A DNA stretch of 53,659 nucleotides from NCBI GenBank assembly GCA_947445775.1, contig CANFEB010000014.1, positions 1 through 53,659 of the forward strand, given 5' to 3'. The DNA is from Oligoflexales bacterium. GTDB taxonomy: Bacteria; Bdellovibrionota_B; Oligoflexia; Oligoflexales; RGVZ01. Positions 35,410 through 44,942 of the stretch are shown piece after piece; position 1 is the stretch's first letter; the number at the start of each line of letters is the position of its first letter. Under the pieces are notes generated by a model, which saw nothing but the letters and a program-made list of their open reading frames with translations, had not been told where the DNA came from and did not search any database. Both the position numbers and the translations under genes were made by a program.

Positions 35410-36810
35410 ATGTTGATGTCCTTTAACAGCGCCGAATCCAAGGGCCACGAGCTCCTCACCCGGGAGCAGTTCCAACACGAACTGCGTTCGCGCCAGTTTC
35501 GCCATTTGCGCCATTACTGCCGCATGACCGAACCCGCCGACGTTGCCGAGCGCGTGGACGGATTGTCCTCCCCGGAAGTGATTGTCTTGTTCCGGCTTTT
35601 ACCCAAACGCCGCCGCGCCGAAATTTTTGCTTACCTGAGCTTTGATGTTCAAGAACGTCTCCTTGAAGATTTGCCTGACAATGTTGTCACCAACCTTCTC
35701 AACGAGATGGAGGCCGACGACCGGACACGACTTCTTGAGGATCTGCCCGAAGAAATTCGCGGACGAATTTTACTTAAGCTCTCCCCCGAGGAACGCAAAA
35801 CTGCCTGGCAATTGCTGAGTTACCCCGAAGATTCCGTTGGCCGGTTGATGAACCCTGAATTCATGGCCCTGCGTGCCGACATGAAGATCGGACAGGCCAT
35901 TGATTTTCTGCGCTGGAATACCGTGTATCCAGAAGAATTAGCCTCGGAACTTTTTGTTACCGACTCCCAAGGCCGCCTGAAAGGTCAGGTCAGCCTTTCT
36001 GCTTTGATTTTGTCCGATGCACCGGGATCCACAATTGAATCCCTGATGGGACCATCAAACGTCACATTGAAGCCAGATGACATCGAAGAAGCCGCCGTTG
36101 ATATTTTCAGGAAATACGATCAGTCGGTCATCCCTGTGGTGGACTCCGGGGGCGTGTTGCTTGGGATTGTGACGGCCGATGACGTGTTTGACGTTGCCGA
36201 GGAAGATGCCACGGAAGATATCCAGCAGTTTGGTGGTCAGGCAACCTTTGAAGACTCCTATTTTGATACACCAATGGCGACGCTCGTGAGGAAACGTGCG
36301 GGCTGGTTAGCGCTTTTATTTTTTGGCGAGATTTTTACGACGTCGGCCCTCAAACACTACGATGAGGCCATTGTTTCGATGCGCTACCTCGTCTATTTTG
36401 TGCCGCTGATTATTTCTTCTGGCGGCAACTCTGGCTCGCAAGCGGCGTCGCTGGTCATTCGGGGACTTGCCGTGAATGAGATGAAGCCTAGGGATTTTGG
36501 CCGGGTATTTCGCCGCGAAGTTGTCGCGGGGAGTTTTCTTGGACTCATCCTCGGGGTCATTGGCTATATGCGGGCTGTGGCCTGGGGACAATCCAATTTG
36601 GTGGCTACCTCAGTCGGGCTGACTCTCGTGGCCGTTGTGGCTTTTGGGAGCATCCTAGGATCCATGATGCCTTTTGCCATGAAGGCCTGCAGCTTGGATC
36701 CAGCCGTTAGTTCATCGCCCTTTATTGCTTCGCTTTCTGACGTTGCCGGCATCATTATTTTCTTCAGCATTGCGTCTTGGATCATGCATACATTCGGCGC
36801 CGGCATTTAA
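35410..36810 (+). CDS. mgtE: MgtE-family magnesium transporter
   Basis: A protein of about 466 residues. An N-terminal helical domain of Asp/Glu-Leu repeats (LPKRRRAEIFAYL, LLEDLPDNVV, LLEDLPEEIRGRIL) is followed by two CBS domains (about residues 130-260, LMNPEFMALRAD, VIPVVDSGGVLLGIVTADDVFDVAEEDATEDI). Five membrane helices follow, with the signature SGGNSGSQAASLVIRGLA and a late VSSSPFIASLSDVAGIIIFF. This is the usual gated Mg2+ channel plan in the inner membrane. The start is ATG at 35410 or 35416, and neither has a good ribosome site. The stop overlaps the next gene (TAATG). Confidence 0.95.
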   Translation: MLMSFNSAESKGHELLTREQFQHELRSRQFRHLRHYCRMTEPADVAERVDGLSSPEVIVLFRLLPKRRRAEIFAYLSFDVQERLLEDLPDNVVTNLLNEMEADDRTRLLEDLPEEIRGRILLKLSPEERKTAWQLLSYPEDSVGRLMNPEFMALRADMKIGQAIDFLRWNTVYPEELASELFVTDSQGRLKGQVSLSALILSDAPGSTIESLMGPSNVTLKPDDIEEAAVDIFRKYDQSVIPVVDSGGVLLGIVTADDVFDVAEEDATEDIQQFGGQATFEDSYFDTPMATLVRKRAGWLALLFFGEIFTTSALKHYDEAIVSMRYLVYFVPLIISSGGNSGSQAASLVIRGLAVNEMKPRDFGRVFRREVVAGSFLGLILGVIGYMRAVAWGQSNLVATSVGLTLVAVVAFGSILGSMMPFAMKACSLDPAVSSSPFIASLSDVAGIIIFFSIASWIMHTFGAGI

Positions 36811-37505
36811 TGTGGATCGACGACCAAATCCTTGAACAACACAGAGAACCCCTTACCCTCGGCACGTGGGTTCCTGACCGGGCCACCGTGGTCCTTGGCA
36901 GCAGCAACGATCCCGCCAGTGAGTGTCGCCCAGAAAGTTGCGCCGGCGACGAGGTTGCAATCCTCAGGCGTTACGGCGGCGGCGGGACGGTGGTCCTTTA
37001 TCCGGGCTGCGTGGTGGTTAGTATCGGCTGCTGGGTGGCCGAGCATTTTCATAACAACCGCTACTTTAAATTGTTGAACGCAGCGGTGAACAACTGCCTG
37101 CACTCAAACTTTAAATTCAACTCTCCCCTCACCCAAGCCGGCATCAGTGATCTCGTTTCAAGAGACAAAAAATTTGGCGGAACTTCGCTGTTTCGCAGTC
37201 GGAATTATTTGCTCTATCAAGCGTCGCTGATCGTGGATTGCGATTTTGAAATGATCGAGAAATACTTAGCCCATCCCAGTCGCGAGCCTGATTACCGGCG
37301 TGGGCGCAATCACAGGGATTTTTTAACGGGCCTTGCTAACCTCTCAACCGGAATCAGCGTTGCTCAGGTTCACGAGGTGTTAACGAATAAACTTGCCGGT
37401 CACGTTTTATGCGTGCTGGGGTCAGAAGCAACTATGCCCGAGCCCCACCAATTTTCTGCCCTTCAAGCCCGTATTGAACGAGCGCGGGCCGAATTACGGA
37501 AGTGA
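36810..37505 (+). CDS. Lipoate/biotin-protein ligase-like protein
   Basis: A 231-residue protein of the BPL/LplA/LipB catalytic fold. ILRRYGGGGTVVLYPG matches the RRxxGGG motif, and SRDKKFGGTSLFRSRNYLLYQASLIVDCD matches the later lysine-containing motif (KKxGG) that contacts the activated acyl-AMP. PDYRRGRNHRDFLTGL is typical of lipoate ligase-like members. It could attach lipoate or octanoate to dehydrogenase E2 subunits, but some relatives only act as transferases. The ATG overlaps the mgtE stop. Its 3' end overlaps the convergent membrane-protein gene by 43 bases. Confidence 0.75.
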   Translation: MWIDDQILEQHREPLTLGTWVPDRATVVLGSSNDPASECRPESCAGDEVAILRRYGGGGTVVLYPGCVVVSIGCWVAEHFHNNRYFKLLNAAVNNCLHSNFKFNSPLTQAGISDLVSRDKKFGGTSLFRSRNYLLYQASLIVDCDFEMIEKYLAHPSREPDYRRGRNHRDFLTGLANLSTGISVAQVHEVLTNKLAGHVLCVLGSEATMPEPHQFSALQARIERARAELRK

Positions 37506-38434
37506 ACCTGCATGTAAAGGGCCGCAGTTGTCCCAGGAAGCAGTGCGACTAGGGCCGTGGAGACCAAGGCATGCGCGGCGTCTACCAGGGCATATCCATA
37601 GGTAAACGGCATGCCGGGGACTTGACGAGAGATTCCTGGGGGCAAATGGGTTCCCAGCCAACCCACCGTCGAACTGGCAAGGGCTTCTAGGGCGAACTCA
37701 AAGAAAAAGAAGAGACCGCCGATGGTGACCAAGGAAAGAAAGGCGGACCAGCCGCCCATGGGCACCTGGCGAGCATACCGAAGCGTGATGGCCTGGGTCA
37801 GGCTGCGCACGACGCCCTTATGTTCGGCAATCATCAAGACGGGAGCCATGAGGGCTAAGGCCCCCAAAAAAAGCGAGGTCATGGCAAACGCTTGGGTTGC
37901 AAACCCCATGGACAACACCAGGGCGGCGAAAAGAAATCCGCGGCGCAACACCAGTTTGGCCATATCCGCGGCGAGGTCCTTGGGGGTCACGCGAGGAAAG
38001 GCCCATGGGCGCATATGGTGCAGACTCAAATAAACAAGCGATGCGTAGGAGACGCCAAAAATAAACCAGCAGAGGGTTCCAGTAAAAAGAAGGGGTCCAA
38101 AAAATCCCGACACCTCTTCCAGCATCGCCGGCAAGGTTTGCACGGTGATGCCGGCAGACGATTTGGCGGACCGGGCGATTTTCCACAAGCCCTCTGCGGT
38201 ACCGGCGGCCGGGGCTGCCAGAATCCAGCTGGCGAGGATCTGGGGCAAAAAGATCCCAAAAAAAGCCAAAGCAACGCTTTGACGCCCGCCTGACTTGAAG
38301 GCTTGGGCGGCCTGAACGAGAAGATCCGATACGCCAACAAGCCTTGGCGGCTGTGGCGGGGTTTTTTCGGTTGAGGTTGGATCGGTTGGCGTACTAGACA
38401 AGGCCGTGCTCCAAAAAATGAGTCCGCCTACCAT
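37463..38434 (-). CDS. Multi-pass membrane protein of unknown function
   Basis: Roughly 323 residues with about five to six hydrophobic segments, including VALAFFGIFLPQILASWIL, LLFTGTLCWFIFGVSYASLVYL, FLFAALVLSMGF, SLFLGALALMAPVLM and GGLFFFFEFALEAL. A Pro/Thr linker (SSTPTDPTSTEKTPPQPP) precedes the first helix. I do not recognise the family, although the layout recalls uncharacterised glycerophosphoryl-diester-phosphodiesterase-like membrane domains. The start is uncertain: ATG at 38434 is chosen, but the frame stays open to a TTG at 38536. The extra residues would contain an AAQAFK segment that is repeated further in. The gene is divergent from queE and convergent with the ligase-like gene. 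Confidence 0.65.
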   Translation of the reverse strand: MVGGLIFWSTALSSTPTDPTSTEKTPPQPPRLVGVSDLLVQAAQAFKSGGRQSVALAFFGIFLPQILASWILAAPAAGTAEGLWKIARSAKSSAGITVQTLPAMLEEVSGFFGPLLFTGTLCWFIFGVSYASLVYLSLHHMRPWAFPRVTPKDLAADMAKLVLRRGFLFAALVLSMGFATQAFAMTSLFLGALALMAPVLMIAEHKGVVRSLTQAITLRYARQVPMGGWSAFLSLVTIGGLFFFFEFALEALASSTVGWLGTHLPPGISRQVPGMPFTYGYALVDAAHALVSTALVALLPGTTAALYMQVHFRNSARARSIRA

Positions 38435-38554
38435 TACAGAGATTCTATATTCCCTCAATGAGTTCCATCCGTTAGTCGCCTTGAAAGCTTGGGCTGCATG
38501 GTCTACAAGCCCTTGTGCACTGGTTTCGCAATGCAATGAGGCCGCCTTTAAAAA

Positions 38555-39199
38555 ATGACTTCGTTAAGAATTACCGAGATTTACGCCAGCATTCAGGGTG
38601 AGGCTGCCTTTAGCGGCTTTCCGTGCACCTTTATTCGCCTGACGGGATGTCCCCTGCGCTGCAAGTGGTGCGACACCGTTTACGGGTTTGAGGGGGGCAA
38701 GGACTTCAGCCAAAACGAGGTTTTGGAGAAGGTCGCTGAATTTGGTGTGCACCACGTCGAGCTGACCGGGGGCGAGCCCCTGGCCCAAGCCGGTGCGATT
38801 CCTTTGATGCAGGCCCTGGTAGAGCGCGGCCACCGCGTCATGATTGAGACGGGTGGGTCCGAGCCCATTGAAAATATTCCCGAAGGCGTCCACATCATCA
38901 TGGACTTGAAATGCCCCGGTAGCGGCATGGTAGAAAAAAACCGTTGGACCAATCTTGATTTTTTAAAACCGGCCGACGAAATAAAATTTGTGCTCGCCCA
39001 CCGCGCGGATTTTGATTGGGCGTTGGAAACCGTGGCGAAGCATAAACTTTCCGAGCGTTGTCAGCTTATTTTTTCCTGCGCCTTTGGCCTCCTTCAGCCT
39101 AAAGATCTCGCCGACTGGATGGTGGCCGACAAAGCACCTGGCCGGATGCAACTGCAAATGCACAAGTATATTTGGCACCCTCGGGCAAAGGGCGTATGA
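38555..39199 (+). CDS. queE: 7-carboxy-7-deazaguanine synthase (radical SAM)
   Basis: A 214-residue radical SAM enzyme of queuosine/7-deazapurine biosynthesis, converting carboxy-tetrahydropterin to CDG. ITEIYASIQGEAAFSG precedes the cluster motif CPLRCKWCDTVYGF (CxxxCxxC). HHVELTGGEPLAQ follows as the SAM-binding GGEP motif. The length matches QueE. No queC, queD or queF gene is in the window. Its stop overlaps the class III aminotransferase start by ATGA, so the two are likely co-translated, although the metabolic link is not obvious. Confidence 0.93.
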   Translation: MTSLRITEIYASIQGEAAFSGFPCTFIRLTGCPLRCKWCDTVYGFEGGKDFSQNEVLEKVAEFGVHHVELTGGEPLAQAGAIPLMQALVERGHRVMIETGGSEPIENIPEGVHIIMDLKCPGSGMVEKNRWTNLDFLKPADEIKFVLAHRADFDWALETVAKHKLSERCQLIFSCAFGLLQPKDLADWMVADKAPGRMQLQMHKYIWHPRAKGV

Positions 39200-40470
39200 G
39201 CCAAAATCCTAATTCCAATGCCGCCTGGTTGGAACGCTTGATGACCGTCGAGTGCCAGGACGCGACCTATCCCGTCGCGGCGCAAAATCATCCTGTGGTG
39301 TTTGATTCGGCTCGGGGTGCGCTCGTTCGCGATGTTGAGGGGCGCGAATACATCGACCTATGTGCCGGGTTTGGCGCCCTTGCATTGGGACACAATCCAG
39401 ACTGCGTTCAACATGTATTTTCCAAATATGCACCAGGCGACGCGTCGGCGAAATTTCCGCCTATTGTTCACGGGCTTGGTGACGTTTACCCTTCGCGCGC
39501 AAAAATCGATTTGCTTGAGACTTTGAAATCTATTTTACCCCGCCACCTTTCAAGAATTTCCCTGGCAATTTCTGGGGGCCAGGCCGTAGAGGTCGCACTG
39601 AAAACGGCGATGCTTCATTCGGGAGCTGCCGGATTTATTTCGTTCCAAGAGGGTTACCATGGGGTTGACCTCGGGGTTTTGCCGGTGACCTCGCGCAGTG
39701 ATTTCAAATTGCCGTTTAAAAAATTCCTAAATGACCGGATTGCCATTGAGCTGCCATATGGCTGCGACATGACCCTGGTGGCCAAGGCAATCACGAGCCT
39801 AAAATCTGCGCCATGTGGATTTTCCGGAATTGTTGCCGAGCCGGTTTTGGGGCGCGGCGGCGTGATCAATCCACCAGAAAATTGGCTAGACGGACTTGCC
39901 AAAATGGCGCACGCCCATGGCGGCCTTTTAATTCTGGATGAGATTCTCACTGGTTTGGGCCGCCGTGGAAAATGGACGGAAGCCGAATCGGTGGATGCCG
40001 ATCTAGTTTGTTTTGGCAAAGTTCTTGGCGGCGGCATGCCACTTTCTGCCTGCGCTGGAAAAGAGGCCGTCATGTCGGCATGGCCTAAGAGCACGGGCGA
40101 GGCGATTCACACCGGGACTTTCTTTGGCCACCCCCTATCATGCGAGGTTGCGGCGGCGTCGCTACGTGAGATGAAGCGCATTGACGTGTGCAAGATGGCT
40201 CGCGAGACTGGTGCTTGGCTGTATGAATTACTTTCCGATCGCTTGAAGCCCCGCCCTGATATCGAAGAGATCCGCTGGGGCGGCGGCCTCATGATTGCAA
40301 TCCACTACAAAGATTCCGCGGGACCAGCCCCCGGTGCCGTGGCCATGGACCGTCTGCGAGCGCTTGGCGTCATTACTTTGGCGTCGGGGCGTGGCGGGAC
40401 TTCACTTTCCCTGACGCCGCCCCTCAATATTTCGCGCGATCTGCTGGCGCAGGCCCTAGCGTCTTTTTGA
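39196..40470 (+). CDS. Class III PLP-dependent aminotransferase
   Basis: A 424-residue fold-type I aminotransferase. The N-terminal part has REYIDLCAGFGALALGHNP. ISGGQAVEVALKTAM is the PLP-phosphate binding region. LLILDEILTGLGRRGKW includes the ring-contacting Asp, and CFGKVLGGGMPLSACAG contains the Schiff-base lysine. GTFFGHPLSCEVAAASL follows. It is related to GABA, acetylornithine and glutamate-1-semialdehyde aminotransferases, and I cannot choose among substrates. The ATG at 39196 overlaps the queE stop. The gene ends eight bases before the convergent transporter gene. Confidence 0.88.
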   Translation: MSQNPNSNAAWLERLMTVECQDATYPVAAQNHPVVFDSARGALVRDVEGREYIDLCAGFGALALGHNPDCVQHVFSKYAPGDASAKFPPIVHGLGDVYPSRAKIDLLETLKSILPRHLSRISLAISGGQAVEVALKTAMLHSGAAGFISFQEGYHGVDLGVLPVTSRSDFKLPFKKFLNDRIAIELPYGCDMTLVAKAITSLKSAPCGFSGIVAEPVLGRGGVINPPENWLDGLAKMAHAHGGLLILDEILTGLGRRGKWTEAESVDADLVCFGKVLGGGMPLSACAGKEAVMSAWPKSTGEAIHTGTFFGHPLSCEVAAASLREMKRIDVCKMARETGAWLYELLSDRLKPRPDIEEIRWGGGLMIAIHYKDSAGPAPGAVAMDRLRALGVITLASGRGGTSLSLTPPLNISRDLLAQALASF

Positions 40471-40478
40471 ACCTCTCG

Positions 40479-41912
40479 TCATCCAGCGGAAGGAAAGTTA
40501 ATTTCGCCGCGGCGATCTTTCAGAAATAGAGATCCAATAATTACCGTAAATGTCGCTATCGTAATCGGGTAAATTAGTCCCGCGTACATGCTCCAAGAAT
40601 ATCCAGCGGTTCTGCTGGCAGCAACGGCCCAAGTTCCAATGAGGGGTACAAGTCCGCCGAACACTCCGTTGCCGATGTGGTAGGGAAGTGACATCGACGT
40701 ATAACGAATTTGTACTGGGAATAATTCCACAAGAAAAGCCGCGATGGGCCCGTAAACCATCGTTACAAAAAAGACCTGCACGAATACCAGGGAGGTCAAC
40801 GCGATAAAGTCAGGATTGATGGACGTTCCTGTTACGGCATTATAACCAGCCGCTGAAGCCATGGCTTGATAGATGGGGATGTAGCAGATAGCGGCCAGGG
40901 CTGCTCCGGCCAGGATAATATTTTTGCGCCCAATTCGATCCGAGAGTGCGCCAAAGACAATAAAAAATGGTGTTCCCAGCAGTAGCGCCGTTGCCACAAT
41001 CTTATTTGCCAGGACGAAATCCACGTTCAACACGGTCTGTAAATAATAAAGCGCATAAAACTGCCCCGTGTACCAGACCACGCCTTGGCCGGCAGTTGCG
41101 CCAAACAGCGCCAAGATTACCCACTTGCGGTTGTAGGGGTTCATGAAGCTATCGCGAAGTGGCGAGGTGGATCCCTTGCCCTCGGCCTTCATTTTTGTAA
41201 ACTCCGGCGATTCTTGGAGTTTACTTCGAATGAAGTATGAAAATATGACGAGGGCAAAAGACAATAAGAATGGAATTCGCCATCCCCAAGCCTTAAATGC
41301 CTCCTCGCCCACATTTAACCTTGTCGTAAGAATCACACCAATTGAAAGAAACAAGCCCAGTGTCGCCGTGGTCTGAATAAAGCTTGTGTAAAACCCCATG
41401 CGACCCTTGGGCGCGTGTTCAGCTACATAGGTTGCCGCGCCGCCGTACTCCCCGCCAAGTGCCAAGCCCTGTAGTAACCTTAAGGCCACCAGCAATATCG
41501 GGGCAAGGACTCCCACCTGATCATAGGTTGGCAAAAATCCAATGGCAGTGGTGGCGCCTCCCATAATCAGCAAAGTCACTAGGAATGCATATTTGCGCCC
41601 AACGAGATCACCGATTCGTCCAAAAACCAGGGCACCAAAAGGCCGGACAACGAATCCAGTCGCAAATGTCGCGAGGGTTGACATCAAGGCTACGGTCTCA
41701 TTGCCCTTAGGGAAGAACGAGGTTGCGATGATTGTGGCAAGGCTTCCGAAAATATAAAAGTCATACCACTCGATCAGCGTTCCCGCCGAGGATGCGGCAA
41801 TGATTTTTAAAATTCCTTGTGAGGTGATTGATGGGATTTGGACTTCTCGATGCGCCTTAGGATGTGCCTTAGGATGTGTAAGAATTTGATCAGTTTGATT
41901 GTTACGCATCAT
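40479..41912 (-). CDS. MFS transporter, metabolite:H+ symporter (MHS) family
   Basis: A 477-residue protein with about 12 hydrophobic helices. The signature GTLIEWYDFYIFGSLA opens helix 1, FVVRPFGALVFGRIGDLVGRKYAF forms the loop 2-3 MFS motif, and RLLQGLALGGEYGGAATYVAEHAP is the hallmark of MHS members such as ProP, KgtP and ShiA. DRIGRKNIILAGA repeats the MFS loop in the second half. The substrate could be an osmolyte, alpha-ketoglutarate or similar. The start ATGATG has AAGGAA upstream. A duplicated HPKA-HPKAH run near the N-terminus comes from a short DNA repeat (about 41851-41875). It follows valS by 23 bases on the same strand. Confidence 0.9.
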   Translation of the reverse strand: MMRNNQTDQILTHPKAHPKAHREVQIPSITSQGILKIIAASSAGTLIEWYDFYIFGSLATIIATSFFPKGNETVALMSTLATFATGFVVRPFGALVFGRIGDLVGRKYAFLVTLLIMGGATTAIGFLPTYDQVGVLAPILLVALRLLQGLALGGEYGGAATYVAEHAPKGRMGFYTSFIQTTATLGLFLSIGVILTTRLNVGEEAFKAWGWRIPFLLSFALVIFSYFIRSKLQESPEFTKMKAEGKGSTSPLRDSFMNPYNRKWVILALFGATAGQGVVWYTGQFYALYYLQTVLNVDFVLANKIVATALLLGTPFFIVFGALSDRIGRKNIILAGAALAAICYIPIYQAMASAAGYNAVTGTSINPDFIALTSLVFVQVFFVTMVYGPIAAFLVELFPVQIRYTSMSLPYHIGNGVFGGLVPLIGTWAVAASRTAGYSWSMYAGLIYPITIATFTVIIGSLFLKDRRGEINFPSAG

Positions 41913-41935
41913 AAAGATTCCTTGAGATCCGTGTC

Positions 41936-44611
41936 CTAACCCTGCAACGAAGCCAAATTTTTCTTGAGACTCGAAAGCTGCGCCGCCATGTTTTCCAGTT
42001 GCGCCCGCGTCGTAACAATGACGTCGTCTGGCGCGCGCGCCACAAAACTTTCATTGCCCAATTTGGCCTGCAACCCGGCGACAATTTTTTCCACGCGGCC
42101 GACGTCGGATGAAAGGCGTTTTACTTCCTTGGCGACATCCATGATGCCCTCTGCCGGAACGTAAGCCTCAAATCCTTTGCCGACGTAAACCAGGGCGGGA
42201 CCCTTGCTGCTGCCGCCGCCTACCGCCACCACTTTTACAACGAGGGCCTTCAGTCCAGCCAAACGACGAACGAGGCCGCCTTCGGTTTCAAATAAAGTTT
42301 TCAGCGATGCCGTTGACACATGAATAAAGGCGTCCAAGGCATCTTTGGGTGGAATCCCCGCCTGGCTGCGGATCGACCGGATGCCGGTGACGAGATCTTG
42401 GAAGTTGGCCCAATCGGACGCCGCCTCCGGAAAACGCATCAGCTGGGCTGCGTCGGGATATTTTGTCACGACTAGGCTTGGCCCCCGTGCCCACTGCGGG
42501 TGGACCGGCAAATGATCCCAGATCTCTTCGGTGACAAAGGGCATGACCGGGCTGGCCAGGCGCATGATGCCCTCCAGGACGTAAACCAAAACGGAGGTCG
42601 TTTGATCCCTCGCCGCTTCGTCGTTGCCATTCAAAGTTTCCTTGGCAACCTCAAGTCCCCAATCACAAAAGGATCCCCAAATCAGGTGATACATCAGTTC
42701 AACGGCCTCGTTGACGCGGTATTGTTCCAAGCAGCGGTTGATATGCTCGGTTTTCGACGCGAGTTCCTCAAGAAGCCACTTTTCAGGTAACGTCAAATTT
42801 TTTGGATCCAATTTTTTCATCGGTTTTTTTGAATCGACATATTTCAAAAGAAACCGCGAGGCGTTCCAGATTTTATTCACAAAACGTGCGCCGGATTCAA
42901 AATCCGTCACTTCCATCTTGATTCGCCCGCCAAGGGGGGCTTGGGCTGTGCCAGTAAAGCGCACGGCATCGGTGCCATGCTTTTCAATGACGTCCAGTGG
43001 ATCAATTCCGTTGCCTAGAGTTTTGGAAAACTTGCGACCCTGTTTGTCGCAAACTGTCGCCCCAATATAGACATCCTTGAACGGGACTTCGCCGCGCGTC
43101 TTGAGGCCGACCACAACCATGCGGGCGACCCACAAAAATATAATTTCTGAGGCCGTGACCAACACATCCGTTGGATAGAAATACTTCAAGTCTTCAGTCT
43201 CTTCTGGCCACCCAAAAGGACTGATCGGCCACAGCCAGCTGGAAAACCACGTATCCAAAACATCGTCGTCTTGTTTGATCTTGACACTGCCACAGTGCTC
43301 GCACTTCGTCGGGTCTTCCAGTCCGGTGGTCACCCCTTGGCAGTCGGCGCAGTACCAGATTGGAATCCGGTGGCCCCACCAAAGCTGGCGCGAGATGCAC
43401 CAGTCTTGAATGTTTTCCAGCCAGTGGAGGTAGGTTTTCTTCCAAGGGTCCGGATAAAATTTTAGTTTGCCCGTTTGCGCGACTTCGATCGCCGGGCCGG
43501 CGAGTTCCTGCATTTTCACAAACCACTGCAAAGACAAGCGCGGCTCCACCACGGCCTTGCTGCGCTCTGAGTGGGGAACGGCGTGGCGCGTCGGCTCGTC
43601 CTTTTCAAACAGGTCGAGTTCTTTAAGGGCCTTGATGACTTCCTTGCGCGCAATAAATCGGTCCATCCCGCGGAAACGTTCGGGCACGTTGTCGGCCATC
43701 GTCGCATCGGGATTCATGACATTGATGAAGGGCAGCTTGTGGCGCTTGCCAATCTCAAAGTCATTGGGGTCATGGGCCGGCGTGATTTTCACAGCCCCCG
43801 TGCCGAATTCACTCTTTACATAGTCGTCGGCAATGATCGGAATTTCCCGGCCAACGAGGGGCAGCATGATTTTTTTGCCGATCAAGTGCTGGTAGCGTTC
43901 GTCATCAGGGTGGACCGCCACCGCCGTGTCACCCAGCATCGTCTCCGGGCGCGTTGTAGCCACGGTGATCGTTGTCTCGGGATCGTCTGTCAGAGGGTAT
44001 TTGATGTGATAGAGGGCGCCTGTGATCTCTTTCATCTCGAGTTCGTCGTCGGAGATCGCCGTTTTCAAGGCCGGATCCCAATTGACTAGACGCTCGCCCC
44101 GGTAGATTAGCCCGGCGCGGAATAGATCGACAAAAATCGCTCGGACTGCTTTGGAAAGCCCCGGATCCATAGTGAAGGCTTCGCGCTGCCAATCACAACT
44201 AAAGCCCATGCGGCGAAATTGGTCGGTGATCATTCCACCGTATTTTTCTTTCCAGGCCCAAAGGCGCCGGTCAAATTCGGCCCGGCCAAGCTGTTGGCGG
44301 GTTTTGCCTTCTTCCGCTAAAACGGCCTTTTCCACCATCATCTGGGTCGCAATGCCGGCATGGTCGGTTCCCGGCAGCCACAGGGCGTTAAACCCCTGCA
44401 TCCGCCGCCAGCGCACGAGAATGTCTTGGACGGTGTAAAGTGTTCCATGACCCATGTGAAGTTGAGACGTCACGTTGGGGGGCGGCATCAGGATGGTGTA
44501 CGGCTTTTTGGACTTGTCGACCGGTGCGTGGAAATATCCACCCTCCATCCAGACTTTCCACCATTTGCTCTCATACTTTTTTGGGTCGTACACTGGATCG
44601 AGTTCAATCAT
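41936..44611 (-). CDS. valS: Valyl-tRNA synthetase
   Basis: An 891-residue class I synthetase that charges and edits tRNA-Val. HMGH (residues 52-55, PPPNVTSQLHMGHG) is the HIGH motif. The KMSKS equivalent is KFSKT in GRKFSKTLGNGIDPLDV. The editing domain has TTRPETMLGDTAVAVHPDD. A zinc-type CADCQG...CEHCGS pair lies before the second catalytic half, and a C-terminal coiled-coil arm is seen (LQAKLGNESFVARAP...). I use the ATG at 44611 because GAGAGG lies seven bases upstream. The upstream ATG at 44650 has no such site and falls next to foreign-looking sequence. It is co-directional with the MHS transporter. Confidence 0.97.
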   Translation of the reverse strand: MIELDPVYDPKKYESKWWKVWMEGGYFHAPVDKSKKPYTILMPPPNVTSQLHMGHGTLYTVQDILVRWRRMQGFNALWLPGTDHAGIATQMMVEKAVLAEEGKTRQQLGRAEFDRRLWAWKEKYGGMITDQFRRMGFSCDWQREAFTMDPGLSKAVRAIFVDLFRAGLIYRGERLVNWDPALKTAISDDELEMKEITGALYHIKYPLTDDPETTITVATTRPETMLGDTAVAVHPDDERYQHLIGKKIMLPLVGREIPIIADDYVKSEFGTGAVKITPAHDPNDFEIGKRHKLPFINVMNPDATMADNVPERFRGMDRFIARKEVIKALKELDLFEKDEPTRHAVPHSERSKAVVEPRLSLQWFVKMQELAGPAIEVAQTGKLKFYPDPWKKTYLHWLENIQDWCISRQLWWGHRIPIWYCADCQGVTTGLEDPTKCEHCGSVKIKQDDDVLDTWFSSWLWPISPFGWPEETEDLKYFYPTDVLVTASEIIFLWVARMVVVGLKTRGEVPFKDVYIGATVCDKQGRKFSKTLGNGIDPLDVIEKHGTDAVRFTGTAQAPLGGRIKMEVTDFESGARFVNKIWNASRFLLKYVDSKKPMKKLDPKNLTLPEKWLLEELASKTEHINRCLEQYRVNEAVELMYHLIWGSFCDWGLEVAKETLNGNDEAARDQTTSVLVYVLEGIMRLASPVMPFVTEEIWDHLPVHPQWARGPSLVVTKYPDAAQLMRFPEAASDWANFQDLVTGIRSIRSQAGIPPKDALDAFIHVSTASLKTLFETEGGLVRRLAGLKALVVKVVAVGGGSSKGPALVYVGKGFEAYVPAEGIMDVAKEVKRLSSDVGRVEKIVAGLQAKLGNESFVARAPDDVIVTTRAQLENMAAQLSSLKKNLASLQG

Positions 44612-44660
44612 GACTGGGCCTCTCAGGGACTTTAACGACTGGGGGTCCATGATTGTCTAG

Positions 44661-44740
44661 TTTTTGGGCTTTGCCGGCAACGGTTTTCCGCACGATCAAG
44701 GATAGGCAGAGGTCGCTGCCCAGCCGGCCCAAGTGGAGTT
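44661..44740 (+). pseudogene. Decayed copy of the PMT glycosyltransferase 5' region
   Basis: Two blocks match the gene at 48364-49809 in the same order and strand. TTGCCGGCAACGGTTTT (44671-44687) equals 48415-48431, with GCACGATCA and GCAGAGGTC matching shortly after. CCGGCCCAAGTGG (44724-44736) equals 48562-48574. About 95 bp of the intact gene are missing between the blocks. The remnant abuts the valS promoter side and cannot encode a protein. Confidence 0.8.
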
Positions 44741-44773
44741 TGATACGGCTGATCCTGCGGTGGAGGCGGTCTC

Positions 44774-44821
44774 GGGCCTAACGCCGGGCTTAACGCCGGG
44801 CCTAACGACGGGCTTAACGAC
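44774..44821. repeat. Four tandem 12-bp repeats
   Basis: Units GGGCCTAACGCC, GGGCTTAACGCC, GGGCCTAACGAC and GGGCTTAACGAC run head to tail and differ at two positions only. They lie between the decayed glycosyltransferase remnant and the left inverted repeat. No gene covers them. The other bases of the 44651-44991 gap show nothing I can identify. Confidence 0.9.
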
Positions 44822-44942
44822 GCAGGCTGCGGACCCCGGCTGGGACTAAATCAAGCCTGGATGTGTTGCAGGTGGTGCCGTGTAATTCACCAGCGACTTC
44901 GTCCCGTACTCCCCGATTATGAATTCATTTTCTGATTTTCTA

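Noticed and set aside
44774-44821. Short tandem repeats as a CRISPR array
   Set aside because: The units are 12 bp, contiguous, without spacers, and no cas gene is in the window.
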